Shown: positions 1 to 9,446, counted from the first letter of the stretch. The stretch: 64,000 bases of DNA from Onthovicinus sp900555545 (GCA_949296915.1 CASFPX010000003.1:62001-126000), one strand, 5' to 3'. Notes: generated from the sequence alone by a model not told the origin. Numbers and translations are program-made.

Positions 1-911
1 ACGGCGTAGGAGATTTGAGTGTCGCCTATGAGCAGCTAAAGGAGAGGCTGGCTGCCGAGGGCCTCTTTGCGCAGGAGCACAAGAGGGCGCTGCCGCGGTA
101 TCCACGACGGGTAGGGGTAATCACCTCCCCAACCGGCGCGGCGGTGCACGATATTATCACCGTTTTATCCCGCCGGTTTCCGGTGGCAGATCTGATCTTA
201 TGTCCGGTTCACGTTCAGGGGGATGAAGCGGCTGGGGAGATTTGCACGGCACTCGATCGGTTTAACTGGCTGCGGGCAGCGGATGTAATCATTCTTGGGC
301 GGGGCGGCGGCTCCATCGAGGACTTGTGGGCCTTTAACGAGGAACCCGTGGCCCGTGCCGTCTATCGTTCAGCAATCCCGGTGATTTCGGCTGTTGGGCA
401 TGAGACGGACTTTACAATCTGTGATTTCGTGGCGGATGTCCGCGCGGCGACGCCGTCGGCGGCCGCGGAACTGGCCGTTCCCGATTCGCGTGAATTGATG
501 GCCCGTTTGGCCGGGTTTCGCTTGAAAATGGTGGCCGATCTTACCGCTGCCCTAGAGGCAAAGAAAAATCGGTTGGCTGCTGTGGCAGGAGAGAACTATT
601 TAAAAAATCCATATACGCTCGTTGAAAACAGGCGTCAGCATCTGGACGCGTGTACGGATCGCTTGGAGGCGTCTATCCGACAGGTTGCGGCGGACAAGCG
701 CCAGGCGCTTGCAGCTGCTGCCACATCACTTGAGCTGCTCAGCCCATTAAAAATTTTGGGGCGCGGGTATTCGATTGCCTTGGGCACAAATAACCAGGTG
801 ATCCGGAGTATAAAAGATACGCAAAAGGGTGAATCTATACTTTTAAGGGTTGTCGACGGACAGATCCGTTGTACTGTCGATCAGACTGATCCGAGGACGG
901 AGGAATTGTAA
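1..911 (+). CDS. xseA: Exodeoxyribonuclease VII large subunit, 5' partial
   Basis: C-terminal 302 residues of the large subunit of exonuclease VII, which with XseB degrades single-stranded DNA in repair. The frame is open from the first bases (reading G-V-G-D before the first in-frame TTG at 15), so the gene starts upstream of the window and that TTG is internal. The core motifs TSPTGAA (about residue 40) and GRGGGSIEDLW (about residue 97), VGHETD and ATPSAAAE are all present, followed by a helical, coiled-coil-like tail. The OB-fold N-terminus is outside the window. Its TAA stop abuts the ATG of xseB. The identification is secure; only the start is missing. Confidence 0.95.
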   Translation, partial: GVGDLSVAYEQLKERLAAEGLFAQEHKRALPRYPRRVGVITSPTGAAVHDIITVLSRRFPVADLILCPVHVQGDEAAGEICTALDRFNWLRAADVIILGRGGGSIEDLWAFNEEPVARAVYRSAIPVISAVGHETDFTICDFVADVRAATPSAAAELAVPDSRELMARLAGFRLKMVADLTAALEAKKNRLAAVAGENYLKNPYTLVENRRQHLDACTDRLEASIRQVAADKRQALAAAATSLELLSPLKILGRGYSIALGTNNQVIRSIKDTQKGESILLRVVDGQIRCTVDQTDPRTEEL

Positions 912-1106
912 ATGAAAAAGACGTTTGAAAGCGCAATGACGCGCCTGGAAGAAATATCTGTTGAACTGGAAAGCGGAAGCCGTTCCCTTGAGGAGTCTAT
1001 GAAACTTTTTGAGGAGGGGACGCAGCTGATCCGCTATTGCAATGAGGAGCTTGCATCCGCCGAGCAGAAAATTATAAAACTCACCGAAGGAGAGGTGGCG
1101 GAATGA
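912..1106 (+). CDS. xseB: Exodeoxyribonuclease VII small subunit
   Basis: A 64-residue helical protein, normal length for XseB, the small subunit that binds the XseA tail in multiple copies. It has the family pattern F-E-x-A-x-x-R-L-E-E-I near residue 5, then LESGSRSLEESMKLFEEG. It starts directly after the xseA stop, with a GGACGGAGG-like ribosome site inside the xseA end, and its stop overlaps the ATG of ispA (ATGA). Both arrangements imply translational coupling in one operon. Confidence 0.95.
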   Translation: MKKTFESAMTRLEEISVELESGSRSLEESMKLFEEGTQLIRYCNEELASAEQKIIKLTEGEVAE

Positions 1107-1999
1107 GCACGCATTATGAGGAACGCACAGCAGCCTATATCCGCCTGATCGAGGACGGCCTTGATCGCTTGATCCCAGGGACAGACTGCCTTCAGGGGGA
1201 TGTTATGCGGGCGATGCGATACAGCGCTCAAAACGGTGGCAAACGGGTAAGGCCGATCCTCACGCTGGAGTTTGCCCGCCTGTGTGGGTTGGATGAGGAA
1301 TCCGCCCTGCCGTTTGCCTGCGCTGTGGAGATGATCCATACGTATTCCCTGATTCATGACGACTTGCCTTGTATGGACAATGACGATATGCGGCGCGGGA
1401 ATCCTTCCTGCCACATCCAGTTTGGGGAGGATACGGCCTTGTTAGCAGGGGATGGCCTTCTCACCTTGGCTTTTGAGGTCATGCTGCGCCGGTCTGACAG
1501 CCGGAAGATCCCGCCGCGCAATATTTTGGCAGCTGCGGGGATACTGGCAGCGGATGCCGGCGTGGATGGGATGATTGGTGGTCAGGTGATTGATCTGATG
1601 TCCGAGGGCAAGCAGATTGATATCGAGACGCTCCGCACCATGGACAGGCTCAAAACGGGTGCTCTGATCGATGCCGCCTGCCGTATGGGGTGTGTGATTG
1701 CCGGAGGTGCGAAAGAGCAGCAGGAGGCAGCGGGACTTTACGCGGCCTCACTCGGCCTCGCATTCCAGATAGTCGATGACATTCTGGACGTTACCAGTAG
1801 TACCGAGGTTCTTGGGAAACCGGTTGGCAGTGATGCGGAGAATCAAAAATCTACCTATGTTTCCCTGCTGGGATTGGATGCATGCCGGGACGCCGTTCGC
1901 CGTCTGACAGATAACGCTATCCGGGCACTTGCCCACTTTGATGGGGATACGGCGTATCTGGCACAGCTGGCGGAGCATCTTGCGACCCGTAAAAGCTGA
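1103..1999 (+). CDS. ispA: Polyprenyl (farnesyl/geranyl) diphosphate synthase
   Basis: A 298-residue trans-prenyltransferase that condenses isopentenyl diphosphate with allylic diphosphates to make farnesyl (or geranylgeranyl) diphosphate for undecaprenyl and quinone precursors. The first Asp-rich motif is DDLPCMDND at residues 86-94 and the second is DDILD at 225-229. The KR pair in GGKRVRP (about 45-51) binds the diphosphate. It overlaps xseB by four bases and precedes dxs by 14 bases, so two steps of isoprenoid synthesis are co-transcribed. Chain length cannot be decided from the sequence with certainty. Confidence 0.93.
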   Translation: MSTHYEERTAAYIRLIEDGLDRLIPGTDCLQGDVMRAMRYSAQNGGKRVRPILTLEFARLCGLDEESALPFACAVEMIHTYSLIHDDLPCMDNDDMRRGNPSCHIQFGEDTALLAGDGLLTLAFEVMLRRSDSRKIPPRNILAAAGILAADAGVDGMIGGQVIDLMSEGKQIDIETLRTMDRLKTGALIDAACRMGCVIAGGAKEQQEAAGLYAASLGLAFQIVDDILDVTSSTEVLGKPVGSDAENQKSTYVSLLGLDACRDAVRRLTDNAIRALAHFDGDTAYLAQLAEHLATRKS

Positions 2000-2013
2000 T
2001 TGGGGGAAGCGGG

Positions 2014-3885
2014 ATGAATGAAATAAAGTATCTGAACCATATTAAATCGCCCGATGACGTTAAGGAGATTCCTTTTAAGGAACTGCCGGAACTGGCGCAG
2101 GAGATCCGTAATGTGCTGATCGAGACGGTTTCAAATACAGGCGGGCATTTGGCTTCCAATCTCGGGGTAGTAGAGCTGACGATCGCATTACATCGGGTAT
2201 TTGACTCCCCGCGGGATGAGCTGGTGTGGGATGTTGGCCATCAGGTCTACACGCACAAGCTGCTGACCGGCCGGTATGATAAGTTTTCCTCCCTGCGTAC
2301 GGAGGATGGTATCTCCGGTTTTTCCCGGCCGAGTGAGAGCAAGCATGACATGTTTTACACCGGGCATAGCAGTACCTCGATTTCTTCTGCCTTTGGTCTC
2401 TCCAGTGCCAAGACGCTGAAAAACGATAAGAACTATGTGGTCGCCATTATCGGCGACGGCGCTTTGACCGGCGGACTTGCCTATGAAGCCTTGAATAATG
2501 CCGGACGTTCGAGAGATAACCTGATTGTCGTATTGAACGATAATGAGATGTCCATTTCCAAGAATGTCGGATCCATGGCGCGTTATCTGACACGCATCCG
2601 GACCAAACCGGCATATTTCCGCCTGAAAGCAGCCTTGGAAAAGAGCTTGAACCGGATCCCACTGATTGGCTATACACTTTCGAACCTCCTGTTCCGTTTT
2701 AAATCCTCGATTAAGCGTTTGATCTACGGCACAACACTGTTTGAGGATATTGGATTCCGATACATGGGCCCAATTGACGGCCATAATCTGGATACGTTAT
2801 GCAGCGCGCTTGAGAGCGCCAAGATGAGCGGCCGCCCGGTACTTCTCCATATCAATACTGTCAAGGGGAAAGGGTACGATTTCGCCGAGAGGGATCCCAG
2901 CCAGTTCCATGGGGTGGCTCGGTTTGATATTAATACTGGAGAGCCGGTGATGCGTTCTGGTGATAACTTCTCCGATAAGTTTGGCGAATATCTCTGCGAA
3001 TTTGCCCGCGAGGATGAGAATATCGCCGCAATTACCGCGGCAATGGCGTTGGGAACCGGTCTGAAACAGTTTAGCGAACAATTCCCAAAACGCTTTTTTG
3101 ACGTTGGCATCGCCGAGGAGCACGCGGTAACTTTCGCGGCCGGTCTGACTAAAAATGGAATCCTACCGGTCTTTGCGGTCTATTCCACCTTTTTACAGCG
3201 TGCTTATGACGAGCTGATTCACGACGGGGCGCTGCAAAATAAAAAAATGGTGATTGCGATCGACCGTGCAGGATTTGTTGGCAACGACGGCGAGACACAC
3301 CAGGGACTGTTTGACGTACCGATGCTCAACACGATCCCGCGCATCACTGTTTACGCCCCCTCCAGCTATGCCGAGTTGAAGCATTCCCTCTGTAATGCTC
3401 TCTATAACGAGGAAGGTGTCGTAGCTATTCGCTATCCGCGTGGCGCAGAACGTGCGCTGCCGGAGGACTTCACCTCTACGTTCGGTACATATGCAGAATA
3501 CGGCCAGCTGGACGCAAAAATTGTTCTGGTTACCTATGGGCGTATTTTCTCGGACTGTTGCGATACTGTAAATGAGCTTCGGGAGAAGCATGGGATCAAT
3601 ACACGGATTCTCAAGCTGAACCAGATTAAGCCCGTCGGTGCAGAAGTAATTGACCGCCTGATGGGCGCGGAGCGGATCTTTTTCTTTGAAGAGGGGATCC
3701 GCAGCGGTGGCGTTTCAGAACATATGGCCGCCATGCTCCTGGCACGCGGCTATCGCGGCGCCTGCGAGATCACAGCCGTGGACGACACCTTTGTGGAGCA
3801 GGCGACTGTTGCCTCCCAGCTGGCAAAATATGGCTTGGACCGCAAACGTATGGTAGAAAAAATTCTTAGGAGTTGTGACACTTGA
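2014..3885 (+). CDS. dxs: 1-deoxy-D-xylulose-5-phosphate synthase
   Basis: A 623-residue thiamine-diphosphate enzyme that joins pyruvate and glyceraldehyde 3-phosphate, the first step of the MEP isoprenoid pathway. The GDGALTGG segment (about residue 147) is the thiamine diphosphate and magnesium site. The central pyrimidine-binding domain carries GIAEEHAV, and DRAGFVGNDGETHQG lies near 420. The length is normal. A GGGGAAGCGGG ribosome site precedes the ATG. The stop overlaps the TTG start of tlyA (TTGA). Confidence 0.96.
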   Translation: MNEIKYLNHIKSPDDVKEIPFKELPELAQEIRNVLIETVSNTGGHLASNLGVVELTIALHRVFDSPRDELVWDVGHQVYTHKLLTGRYDKFSSLRTEDGISGFSRPSESKHDMFYTGHSSTSISSAFGLSSAKTLKNDKNYVVAIIGDGALTGGLAYEALNNAGRSRDNLIVVLNDNEMSISKNVGSMARYLTRIRTKPAYFRLKAALEKSLNRIPLIGYTLSNLLFRFKSSIKRLIYGTTLFEDIGFRYMGPIDGHNLDTLCSALESAKMSGRPVLLHINTVKGKGYDFAERDPSQFHGVARFDINTGEPVMRSGDNFSDKFGEYLCEFAREDENIAAITAAMALGTGLKQFSEQFPKRFFDVGIAEEHAVTFAAGLTKNGILPVFAVYSTFLQRAYDELIHDGALQNKKMVIAIDRAGFVGNDGETHQGLFDVPMLNTIPRITVYAPSSYAELKHSLCNALYNEEGVVAIRYPRGAERALPEDFTSTFGTYAEYGQLDAKIVLVTYGRIFSDCCDTVNELREKHGINTRILKLNQIKPVGAEVIDRLMGAERIFFFEEGIRSGGVSEHMAAMLLARGYRGACEITAVDDTFVEQATVASQLAKYGLDRKRMVEKILRSCDT

Positions 3886-4730
3886 CACAGAAGAAAAGGC
3901 TGGATGTAGCTGTATTTGAACAGGGGTTGGCCGAGAGCAGGGAGCGCGCACAGGCTTACATAATGGCAGGTGACGTGTACCTCAATGGGGTCAAGGCATC
4001 CAAAGCTGGGCAACAGGTCAAGCCGGACGATGTGATCGAGGTGCGTACAAAGTCCTTGCCCTACGTCAGCCGTGGCGGCTTAAAACTTGAAAAGGCGATG
4101 CAGTCCTTTCCGATCCTTCTTACGGATAAGATTTGTATGGATGTTGGGGCCTCTACCGGCGGTTTTACCGACTGTATGCTTCAAAACGGTGCGGTTAAGG
4201 TGTATTCGATCGATGTGGGCTACGGCCAACTTGCCTGGAAGCTGCGCAGCGACGAACGTGTTGTAAATCTGGAGCGCACCAACTTTCGCTATGTGACCCG
4301 CGAACAAGTGCCTGACGCTGTGGACTTTTCCAGTGTTGACGTCTCCTTTATTTCGCTCAGTCTGATCCTACCAGTGCTGCACGGACTGTTGGCTCCGAAA
4401 GGGGAAGCAGTTTGCCTGATTAAGCCCCAGTTCGAGGCTGGCAAGGACAAGGTTGGTAAAAATGGGGTTGTCCGTGACCACCAGGTGCACGCCGAGGTGA
4501 TTGAGAAGGTGGAGCGCCTGGCGCTCGAAAATCAATTTGATATTTTGGGGCTTGACTTTTCCCCGGTAAAGGGACCGAAGGGAAATATTGAATATCTGAT
4601 TTATTTAAAGAAGGCAGCCGGAGAGGCGGAAAACCGTTCCCAAACGGATGTAACGGCTCTGGTAAAAAAGTCTCACGAGGTGTTGGATGGCGGTGAAAAA
4701 AATGATGATCGCGTTGGCGCCCAATCTTAA
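3882..4730 (+). CDS. tlyA: TlyA-type rRNA 2'-O-methyltransferase (hemolysin A family)
   Basis: A 282-residue SAM-dependent ribose methyltransferase of the TlyA/hemolysin A family. An S4 RNA-binding domain occupies about residues 5-65 (ESRERAQAYIMAGDVYLNG). It is followed by an FtsJ-like Rossmann domain with the SAM motif DVGASTGGFTDC near 87 and KPQFEAG near 185. The TTG start at 3882 is supported by TAGGAG eight bases upstream and by the four-base overlap with dxs. The family methylates 16S and/or 23S rRNA; the target here is inferred. The 3' end overlaps nadK by 44 bases. Confidence 0.92.
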   Translation: MTQKKRLDVAVFEQGLAESRERAQAYIMAGDVYLNGVKASKAGQQVKPDDVIEVRTKSLPYVSRGGLKLEKAMQSFPILLTDKICMDVGASTGGFTDCMLQNGAVKVYSIDVGYGQLAWKLRSDERVVNLERTNFRYVTREQVPDAVDFSSVDVSFISLSLILPVLHGLLAPKGEAVCLIKPQFEAGKDKVGKNGVVRDHQVHAEVIEKVERLALENQFDILGLDFSPVKGPKGNIEYLIYLKKAAGEAENRSQTDVTALVKKSHEVLDGGEKNDDRVGAQS

Positions 4731-5562
4731 AAAAGAAAATGCATTTGGCGTCACGATGGATGTGTGCCGTCAGTTGGATGAATTGGGATGTGACTATACA
4801 GTTGTGCCAGAGCACGCTTCTCTGTTTCGAGACACACGAGCGCTTCCGACAGATGATGAGCAGTTTTTTTCCGGCAGCGATATCATTATCTCCATCGGTG
4901 GGGACGGAACAATTCTTCACACTGCGAAGCGGGCCGCTGCGTATCGGAAGCCAGTGCTCGGAATCAACGCTGGCCGACTGGGGTTTATGGCCGGCCTTGA
5001 AAAGCATGAATTGCAGTTGCTCTCCCGTTTGATGGATGGAAAGTACACCTTGGATCGCAGGATGATGCTTTCGGTAACCATCGAGGAGTCAGATGGCAAG
5101 ATTCAAAATCACTTTTCCTGCATCAATGATGCGGTTGTCTCACGGGGGCAACAGTTCCAGATGATCGAATTTATCGTAGATATTAACGGTAAACGTGCGA
5201 ACCGTTATCTCGCAGATGGTGTGATTGCTGCAACTCCCACCGGTTCAACGGCCTACTCGCTTTCGGCAGGCGGGCCGGTGATGGACCCGCAAATCAATAG
5301 TATTATCTTGACGCCAATCTGCACACACTCGCTGTTTGCACGTTCCATTGTCTTTTCACCGGATACGGAAATCTCCATTTCCAGTGCCGGGGAGCGTGGT
5401 AACCACCTTGTTCTCTCTTGTGACGGCGAGGACGGGTGCCGGATTCCTCCATCTTGCCGGGTTAAGATCTTCCGGTCGGATCTGTACGCCGAATTTATTC
5501 GGATCAAGTCCGATACCTTTATCGATATTCTTAATACAAAATTGGCGCAGCGGAGGGCATGA
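4687..5562 (+). CDS. nadK: NAD kinase
   Basis: A 291-residue kinase that makes NADP from NAD. It has the GGDGT motif (about residue 76), NAGRLGFMAGLE (about 96) and the NAD-binding DGVIAATPTGSTAYSLSAGGP (about 178-197). The ATG at 4687 has GAGG six bases upstream inside tlyA; an ATG at 4702 is an alternative. It overlaps tlyA by 44 bases and ends one base before argR starts, consistent with the conserved clostridial order tlyA-nadK-argR-recN. Confidence 0.94.
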   Translation: MAVKKMMIALAPNLKKENAFGVTMDVCRQLDELGCDYTVVPEHASLFRDTRALPTDDEQFFSGSDIIISIGGDGTILHTAKRAAAYRKPVLGINAGRLGFMAGLEKHELQLLSRLMDGKYTLDRRMMLSVTIEESDGKIQNHFSCINDAVVSRGQQFQMIEFIVDINGKRANRYLADGVIAATPTGSTAYSLSAGGPVMDPQINSIILTPICTHSLFARSIVFSPDTEISISSAGERGNHLVLSCDGEDGCRIPPSCRVKIFRSDLYAEFIRIKSDTFIDILNTKLAQRRA

Positions 5563-5563
5563 T

Positions 5564-6019
5564 ATGAAAAGGGAAAGACAGGCTGCCACGCTGGAATTGA
5601 TCAAAAAATATCCGGTGACAACCCAGGAGGAACTACAGCTTCTGCTCCGGGAGAGCGGGTTTGAGGTGACTCAGGCGACGATCTCCAGGGATATTAAAGA
5701 ACTAAAGATTGTCAAAGCGACAGATGAGGATGGGATATACCGCTATTGCATCAATCGTGGCGATCAGGCGGATATCCGGGAGAAATATTATAATATTATC
5801 GGCCACGCGGTTCGGTCTATAGATTTTGCCGGTAATATCTGTGTGATCCGGTGTGAGACCGGCATGGCGCAAGCGGCGTGCGCGGCAATTGATGCCCTGC
5901 AGATCGAGGAGATCGTTGGTTCACTGGCCGGGGACGACACTATTTTTGTGCTCTGCCGGACGGAGAAAAATGCCGGCGAAATGAAGAGAACGATCCAACG
6001 TCTGTTATCCAACAAGTGA
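5564..6019 (+). CDS. argR: Arginine repressor ArgR
   Basis: A 151-residue hexameric arginine-sensing repressor (ArgR/AhrC). A winged-helix DNA-binding domain lies at about 1-70, with the recognition element TQATISRDIKELKIVK. The C-terminal oligomerisation and arginine-binding domain contains GDDTIFVLCR. The frame is open further upstream through nadK, but the ATG at 5564 with CGGAGGG just before it gives the canonical length and N-terminus (MKRERQ). No ARG box is obvious next to it. Clustering of this regulator with recN is common and does not imply arginine control of the operon. Confidence 0.95.
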   Translation: MKRERQAATLELIKKYPVTTQEELQLLLRESGFEVTQATISRDIKELKIVKATDEDGIYRYCINRGDQADIREKYYNIIGHAVRSIDFAGNICVIRCETGMAQAACAAIDALQIEEIVGSLAGDDTIFVLCRTEKNAGEMKRTIQRLLSNK

Positions 6020-6028
6020 GGGTTAAAT

Positions 6029-7705
6029 ATGCTTGTCAGTTTAGTGATCGACAATATCGCTGTAATTGAACATACGGACATTGATTTTTCAGCCGGCTTC
6101 AACGTGATGACCGGTGAGACGGGTGCGGGTAAATCGATCGTGATTGACTCAATCAACGCGATCTTGGGCGAGCGCACCTCGCGCGAGCTGATCCGCCATG
6201 GGGCACCCAGCGCAAGTGTGACGGCTGTATTTGACTCGCTGCCGGATTCTGTCACCGAGGAAATGCGGGCGCTTGGGGTTGAACCGGAGGAGGACGGCAG
6301 TCTGATCGTCAACCGTGTCATCAGCGGGGAGGGGAAAAACCGCTGCCGTATCAACGGGCATCTGGTCCCTGTTTCGGCGCTCAAGAGCGTGGTCGGTGGT
6401 CTGATTAACATCCATGGGCAACATGACAGCCAGTCCCTGCTCAATCCAGATAAGCATATGCAGTTTATTGATGCCTTTGCACAGAACGGCTCGCTCCTCT
6501 CTGATTACCGTTCCTCCTATAGGCGCTATTGCGCCATCCGGCGTGAGCTCTCCAAGTTGAATGCGGCGGAGGAGGACAAGCAGCGCCGGTTGGAGGTGTT
6601 GCGCTACCAGATTGAGGAACTGGATCGGGCGCAGATCACGCCTGGGGAGCGTGCGCAGTTAGAAGAACGGCGCACCCTGATTCACCACGCCAAAAAAGTG
6701 GCGGATGCTGCGCATCAGTCCTATGCAGCTCTGGCTGGAGAAGATGAAAATATGGCGGGTGCCTATGATTTGATCACAGGTGCATCACAGTCGCTTGCTG
6801 CGGTGGCTCCCTTTTATCCGCAATATGGTGTGGTTGCGCAAAAGCTGGAAGAGCTCTCCTATTTAATCGAGGAGTGTTCTGCCGAAATACGGGACAGTAT
6901 GGAAAACCTCGATGCCGATGAAAATGAACTGGGTGAGATCGAGGCGCGTTTGGATGCACTTTATCAGTTGTCCCTGAAATATGGTTCCACTGAGGAGGAG
7001 ATGCTCTCCTATCTGGATAATGCGCGCAGAGAGGCTGAGAGTATCATCTGCTCGGATGAACGAGCCCGGGAACTCTCTGCCCAGTTGGATGGCGTGCGGG
7101 ACGAAGTGATTTCGCGGGCGATGGCATTGACTCAGAGCCGCGAAAAGGCAGCTGAAGCATTAAGTGTGCAGGTGCAGGAGAGTTTGGCACAGTTGGATAT
7201 GCCAGATACACGTTTTGTTGTCAACCGGACGGAGACTCCAGCGGGTTCAAACGGCGCGGAGACAATGGAATTCTATATTTCCGCCAACGCCGGAGAGCCG
7301 CCGCGTCCTCTATCTAAAATTGCGTCTGGAGGTGAGCTCTCGCGTGTAATGCTGGCGCTCAAAAATGTCCTCTCTGCTCAGGACGATGTACCAACATTGA
7401 TTTTTGATGAGATCGATACGGGTGTGAGTGGCCGTGCAGCACAGAAGATTGGACGCATGATGCGCCGTGTCGCCGCCAGCCATCAGGTGATTTGCGTGAC
7501 GCATTTGGCGCCGATTGCTGCGATGGCCAATACGCATTTTCGCATTCAAAAGGAATCGGACGGCCAACGCACCTATACCCGGGTTCAGTCGCTCGATCTG
7601 GAGGGCCGCAAGTATGAGCTGGCGCGGATCACCGGAGGGGACAACATCACCCGTCTCCAGCTCGAGAATGCGGAGGAAATGATCCGGGCAGCAGAAAAAG
7701 GTTGA
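6029..7705 (+). CDS. recN: DNA repair protein RecN
   Basis: A 558-residue SMC-like ATPase recruited to double-strand breaks. The Walker A sequence GETGAGKS is at about 30-37. Long coiled-coil arms run from about 150 to 350, the signature-like ASGGELSRVMLALK is near 430, and Walker B and D-loop FDEIDTGVSG is near 458. The start is preceded by GTGAGGG. The last gene of the operon; its TGA stop lies inside the -35 hexamer of the tyrS promoter. Confidence 0.95.
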   Translation: MLVSLVIDNIAVIEHTDIDFSAGFNVMTGETGAGKSIVIDSINAILGERTSRELIRHGAPSASVTAVFDSLPDSVTEEMRALGVEPEEDGSLIVNRVISGEGKNRCRINGHLVPVSALKSVVGGLINIHGQHDSQSLLNPDKHMQFIDAFAQNGSLLSDYRSSYRRYCAIRRELSKLNAAEEDKQRRLEVLRYQIEELDRAQITPGERAQLEERRTLIHHAKKVADAAHQSYAALAGEDENMAGAYDLITGASQSLAAVAPFYPQYGVVAQKLEELSYLIEECSAEIRDSMENLDADENELGEIEARLDALYQLSLKYGSTEEEMLSYLDNARREAESIICSDERARELSAQLDGVRDEVISRAMALTQSREKAAEALSVQVQESLAQLDMPDTRFVVNRTETPAGSNGAETMEFYISANAGEPPRPLSKIASGGELSRVMLALKNVLSAQDDVPTLIFDEIDTGVSGRAAQKIGRMMRRVAASHQVICVTHLAPIAAMANTHFRIQKESDGQRTYTRVQSLDLEGRKYELARITGGDNITRLQLENAEEMIRAAEKG

Positions 7706-7730
7706 CAAACGGAGCATGAAAGGCTATAAT
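7702..7730 (+). promoter_or_regulatory. Consensus sigma-A promoter of tyrS
   Basis: TTGACA (7702-7707), a 17-base spacer and TATAAT (7725-7730) match both consensus hexamers perfectly. The -35 element contains the recN stop codon. Initiation near 7737 would give a leader of about 300 bases. Confidence 0.92.
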
Positions 7731-7736
7731 ACCCAC

Positions 7737-8001
7737 ATCGGCAAAGATGGGAAGAAGTAACTGCGGTTATGTTTCAGAGAGCTGTTGGGCGGTGCGAAAC
7801 AGTACGGATACCGGGGTGAAATACATCCCTGAGCTGCACGGTTGAACGTATGATCCAGTAGGCTGTGCCGGGTTCTCCCGTTATAGAGTCGGGGTATTGA
7901 CATTTGTTTTGTACCCTTAAAGGCTGTATCCGTGAGGATGCAGTGAATAGAGGTGGTACCGCGGTATTTCCGCCCTCTGCATAGGCAGGGGGCGTTTTTG
8001 T
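7737..8001 (+). promoter_or_regulatory. Tyrosine T-box riboswitch leader of tyrS
   Basis: A T-box leader that senses uncharged tRNA-Tyr and allows readthrough into tyrS. The AGAGAG element (about 7776) and the GGTGCGAAAC segment belong to stem I. The specifier loop reads GTGAAATACATCCC, giving the tyrosine codon TAC at 7822-7824. The T-box itself, AATAGAGGTGGTACCGCGG, is at 7946-7964, with TGGT at 7954-7957 to pair with the tRNA ACCA end. The terminator hairpin CGCCCTCTGC...GGGGGCG is at 7971-7994, followed by TTTTTG. Confidence 0.95.
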
Positions 8002-8041
8002 CCCCTAAATCAACTCCTAAATTTTGAAAGGGGAATATTAA

Positions 8042-9265
8042 ATGAGTGTCTACGACGAGTTGACCGCGCGCGGATTGATCGCCCAGGTCACGGATGAGGA
8101 AAAGGTCCGCAAAATGCTGGAGGAGGAGAAAGTCAAGTTCTATATTGGCTTTGACCCCACGGCGGATAGCCTGCATGTCGGCCATTTTGTACAGATCATG
8201 GTGATGGCACACCTGCAGCGGGCCGGCCATGTGCCGATCGCGCTCTTCGGCGGCGGAACCGGCATGGTGGGGGATCCATCCGGCAAGTCGGATATGCGCA
8301 AGATGATGACCCGCGAGACGATCGACCACAACGTTGAGTGCTTCCGCAAGCAGATGTCCCGTCTGGTTGATTTTAGCGACGGTAAGGCCATTATGGTCAA
8401 CAATGCGGATTGGCTGCTTGATCTGAATTACATCAATTTCCTGCGAGAGATCGGTGTTCACTTTTCCGTCAACCGGATGCTGGCGGCTGAGTGCTATAAG
8501 CAGCGCTTGGAGCGTGGACTCTCTTTCTTTGAGCTCAACTACATGCTCATGCAGAGCTACGATTTCTTAGTGCTCAATCGTAAATATGGCTGCAAACTTG
8601 AGATGGGCGGCGACGACCAGTGGAGCAATATCATCGGCGGTGTTGAGTTGATCCGCCGTGCGGATGGCAAGGATGCCTATGGTATGACGTTTAAGCTCCT
8701 GCTCAAGAGCGATGGTAAGAAGATGGGCAAGACGGAGAATGGCGCCGTGTGGCTTGATCCGGATAAGACGAGCCCCTATGAATTTTACCAATACTGGCGA
8801 AACGTGGACGACGCCGATGTTATCAATTGCATGAAGATGCTCACCTTCATCCCGGTGGAGGAGATCAATGAGTATGCCAAATTGGAGGGGAGCGCCATCA
8901 ATCAGGCCAAGGAGAAGCTCGCCTATGAGGTGACAAAGCTGATCCACGGCCAGGAGGAGGCGGAAAAGGCTCAATCTGCCGCTAAAGCAATCTTCACGGC
9001 GGGTGCAGTCTCTGAGCATATGCCAACTACGGCATTAGCCGCGGAAGATTTCACAGATGGAGCAATTGGTCTGCTGGACGCGATGGTTAAGGCAGGTCTC
9101 GCCAAATCTAAAGGGGAGGCCCGCAGGCTTGTCGAACAGGGCGGTGTCTCTGTCAACGACGAAAAGGTTACGGACGCTTTCAGGAAATTGACTGACGAGG
9201 ATTTCAAGGATGGCCAGGCTATCATTCGCAAGGGCAAAAAGGTCTATCACAAATTGACAAAGTAA
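8042..9265 (+). CDS. tyrS: Tyrosyl-tRNA synthetase
   Basis: A 407-residue class I aminoacyl-tRNA synthetase that charges tRNA-Tyr. The HIGH-type motif HVGH is at about 45-48 in GFDPTADSLHVGH, the KMSKS-type motif is KKMGKT near 228, and a C-terminal S4 domain covers about 335-400. An AAAGGGG site precedes the ATG. It is transcribed alone behind the T-box and ends in a strong terminator. Confidence 0.97.
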   Translation: MSVYDELTARGLIAQVTDEEKVRKMLEEEKVKFYIGFDPTADSLHVGHFVQIMVMAHLQRAGHVPIALFGGGTGMVGDPSGKSDMRKMMTRETIDHNVECFRKQMSRLVDFSDGKAIMVNNADWLLDLNYINFLREIGVHFSVNRMLAAECYKQRLERGLSFFELNYMLMQSYDFLVLNRKYGCKLEMGGDDQWSNIIGGVELIRRADGKDAYGMTFKLLLKSDGKKMGKTENGAVWLDPDKTSPYEFYQYWRNVDDADVINCMKMLTFIPVEEINEYAKLEGSAINQAKEKLAYEVTKLIHGQEEAEKAQSAAKAIFTAGAVSEHMPTTALAAEDFTDGAIGLLDAMVKAGLAKSKGEARRLVEQGGVSVNDEKVTDAFRKLTDEDFKDGQAIIRKGKKVYHKLTK

Positions 9266-9270
9266 ATGCC

Positions 9271-9306
9271 AAAGGACGCCTCTGAACCACAGAGGCGTCC
9301 TTTGCA
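9271..9306 (+). terminator. tyrS terminator
   Basis: A perfect 14-base-pair inverted repeat (AAAGGACGCCTCTG and its complement, loop AACCA) ends in CCTTT just after the tyrS stop. Confidence 0.85.
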
Positions 9307-9407
9307 AGAATAGGTGACTCACACGATTCCAAAAAAGGTATTAAAAAATCGTGTGGCTCTCTTCGACATAAAGGTGGAACACTGCACTTATGTCAAAAAG
9401 GCAAAAG

Positions 9408-9446
9408 AAATGGACAAGTCCTTGATTATCAAGGGCTTGTCCATTT
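9408..9446 (-). terminator. Hairpin downstream of tRNA-Ser
   Basis: AAATGGACAAG...CTTGTCCATTT forms a 17-18 base-pair stem with a TTAT loop. Read on the minus strand it is followed by TTTCTTTT, eight bases past the tRNA-Ser 3' end. Two weaker hairpins lie between here and the tyrS terminator (about 9317-9353 and 9367-9390). Confidence 0.75.

Noticed and set aside
2188..2784. 198-codon open frame on the minus strand inside dxs
   Set aside because: It lies fully inside a well-conserved gene, has no ribosome site and no recognisable protein features; it is a frame shadow.
4420..5007. 195-codon minus-strand frame across tlyA and nadK
   Set aside because: Both plus-strand genes are certain here, and the product is low-complexity basic sequence.
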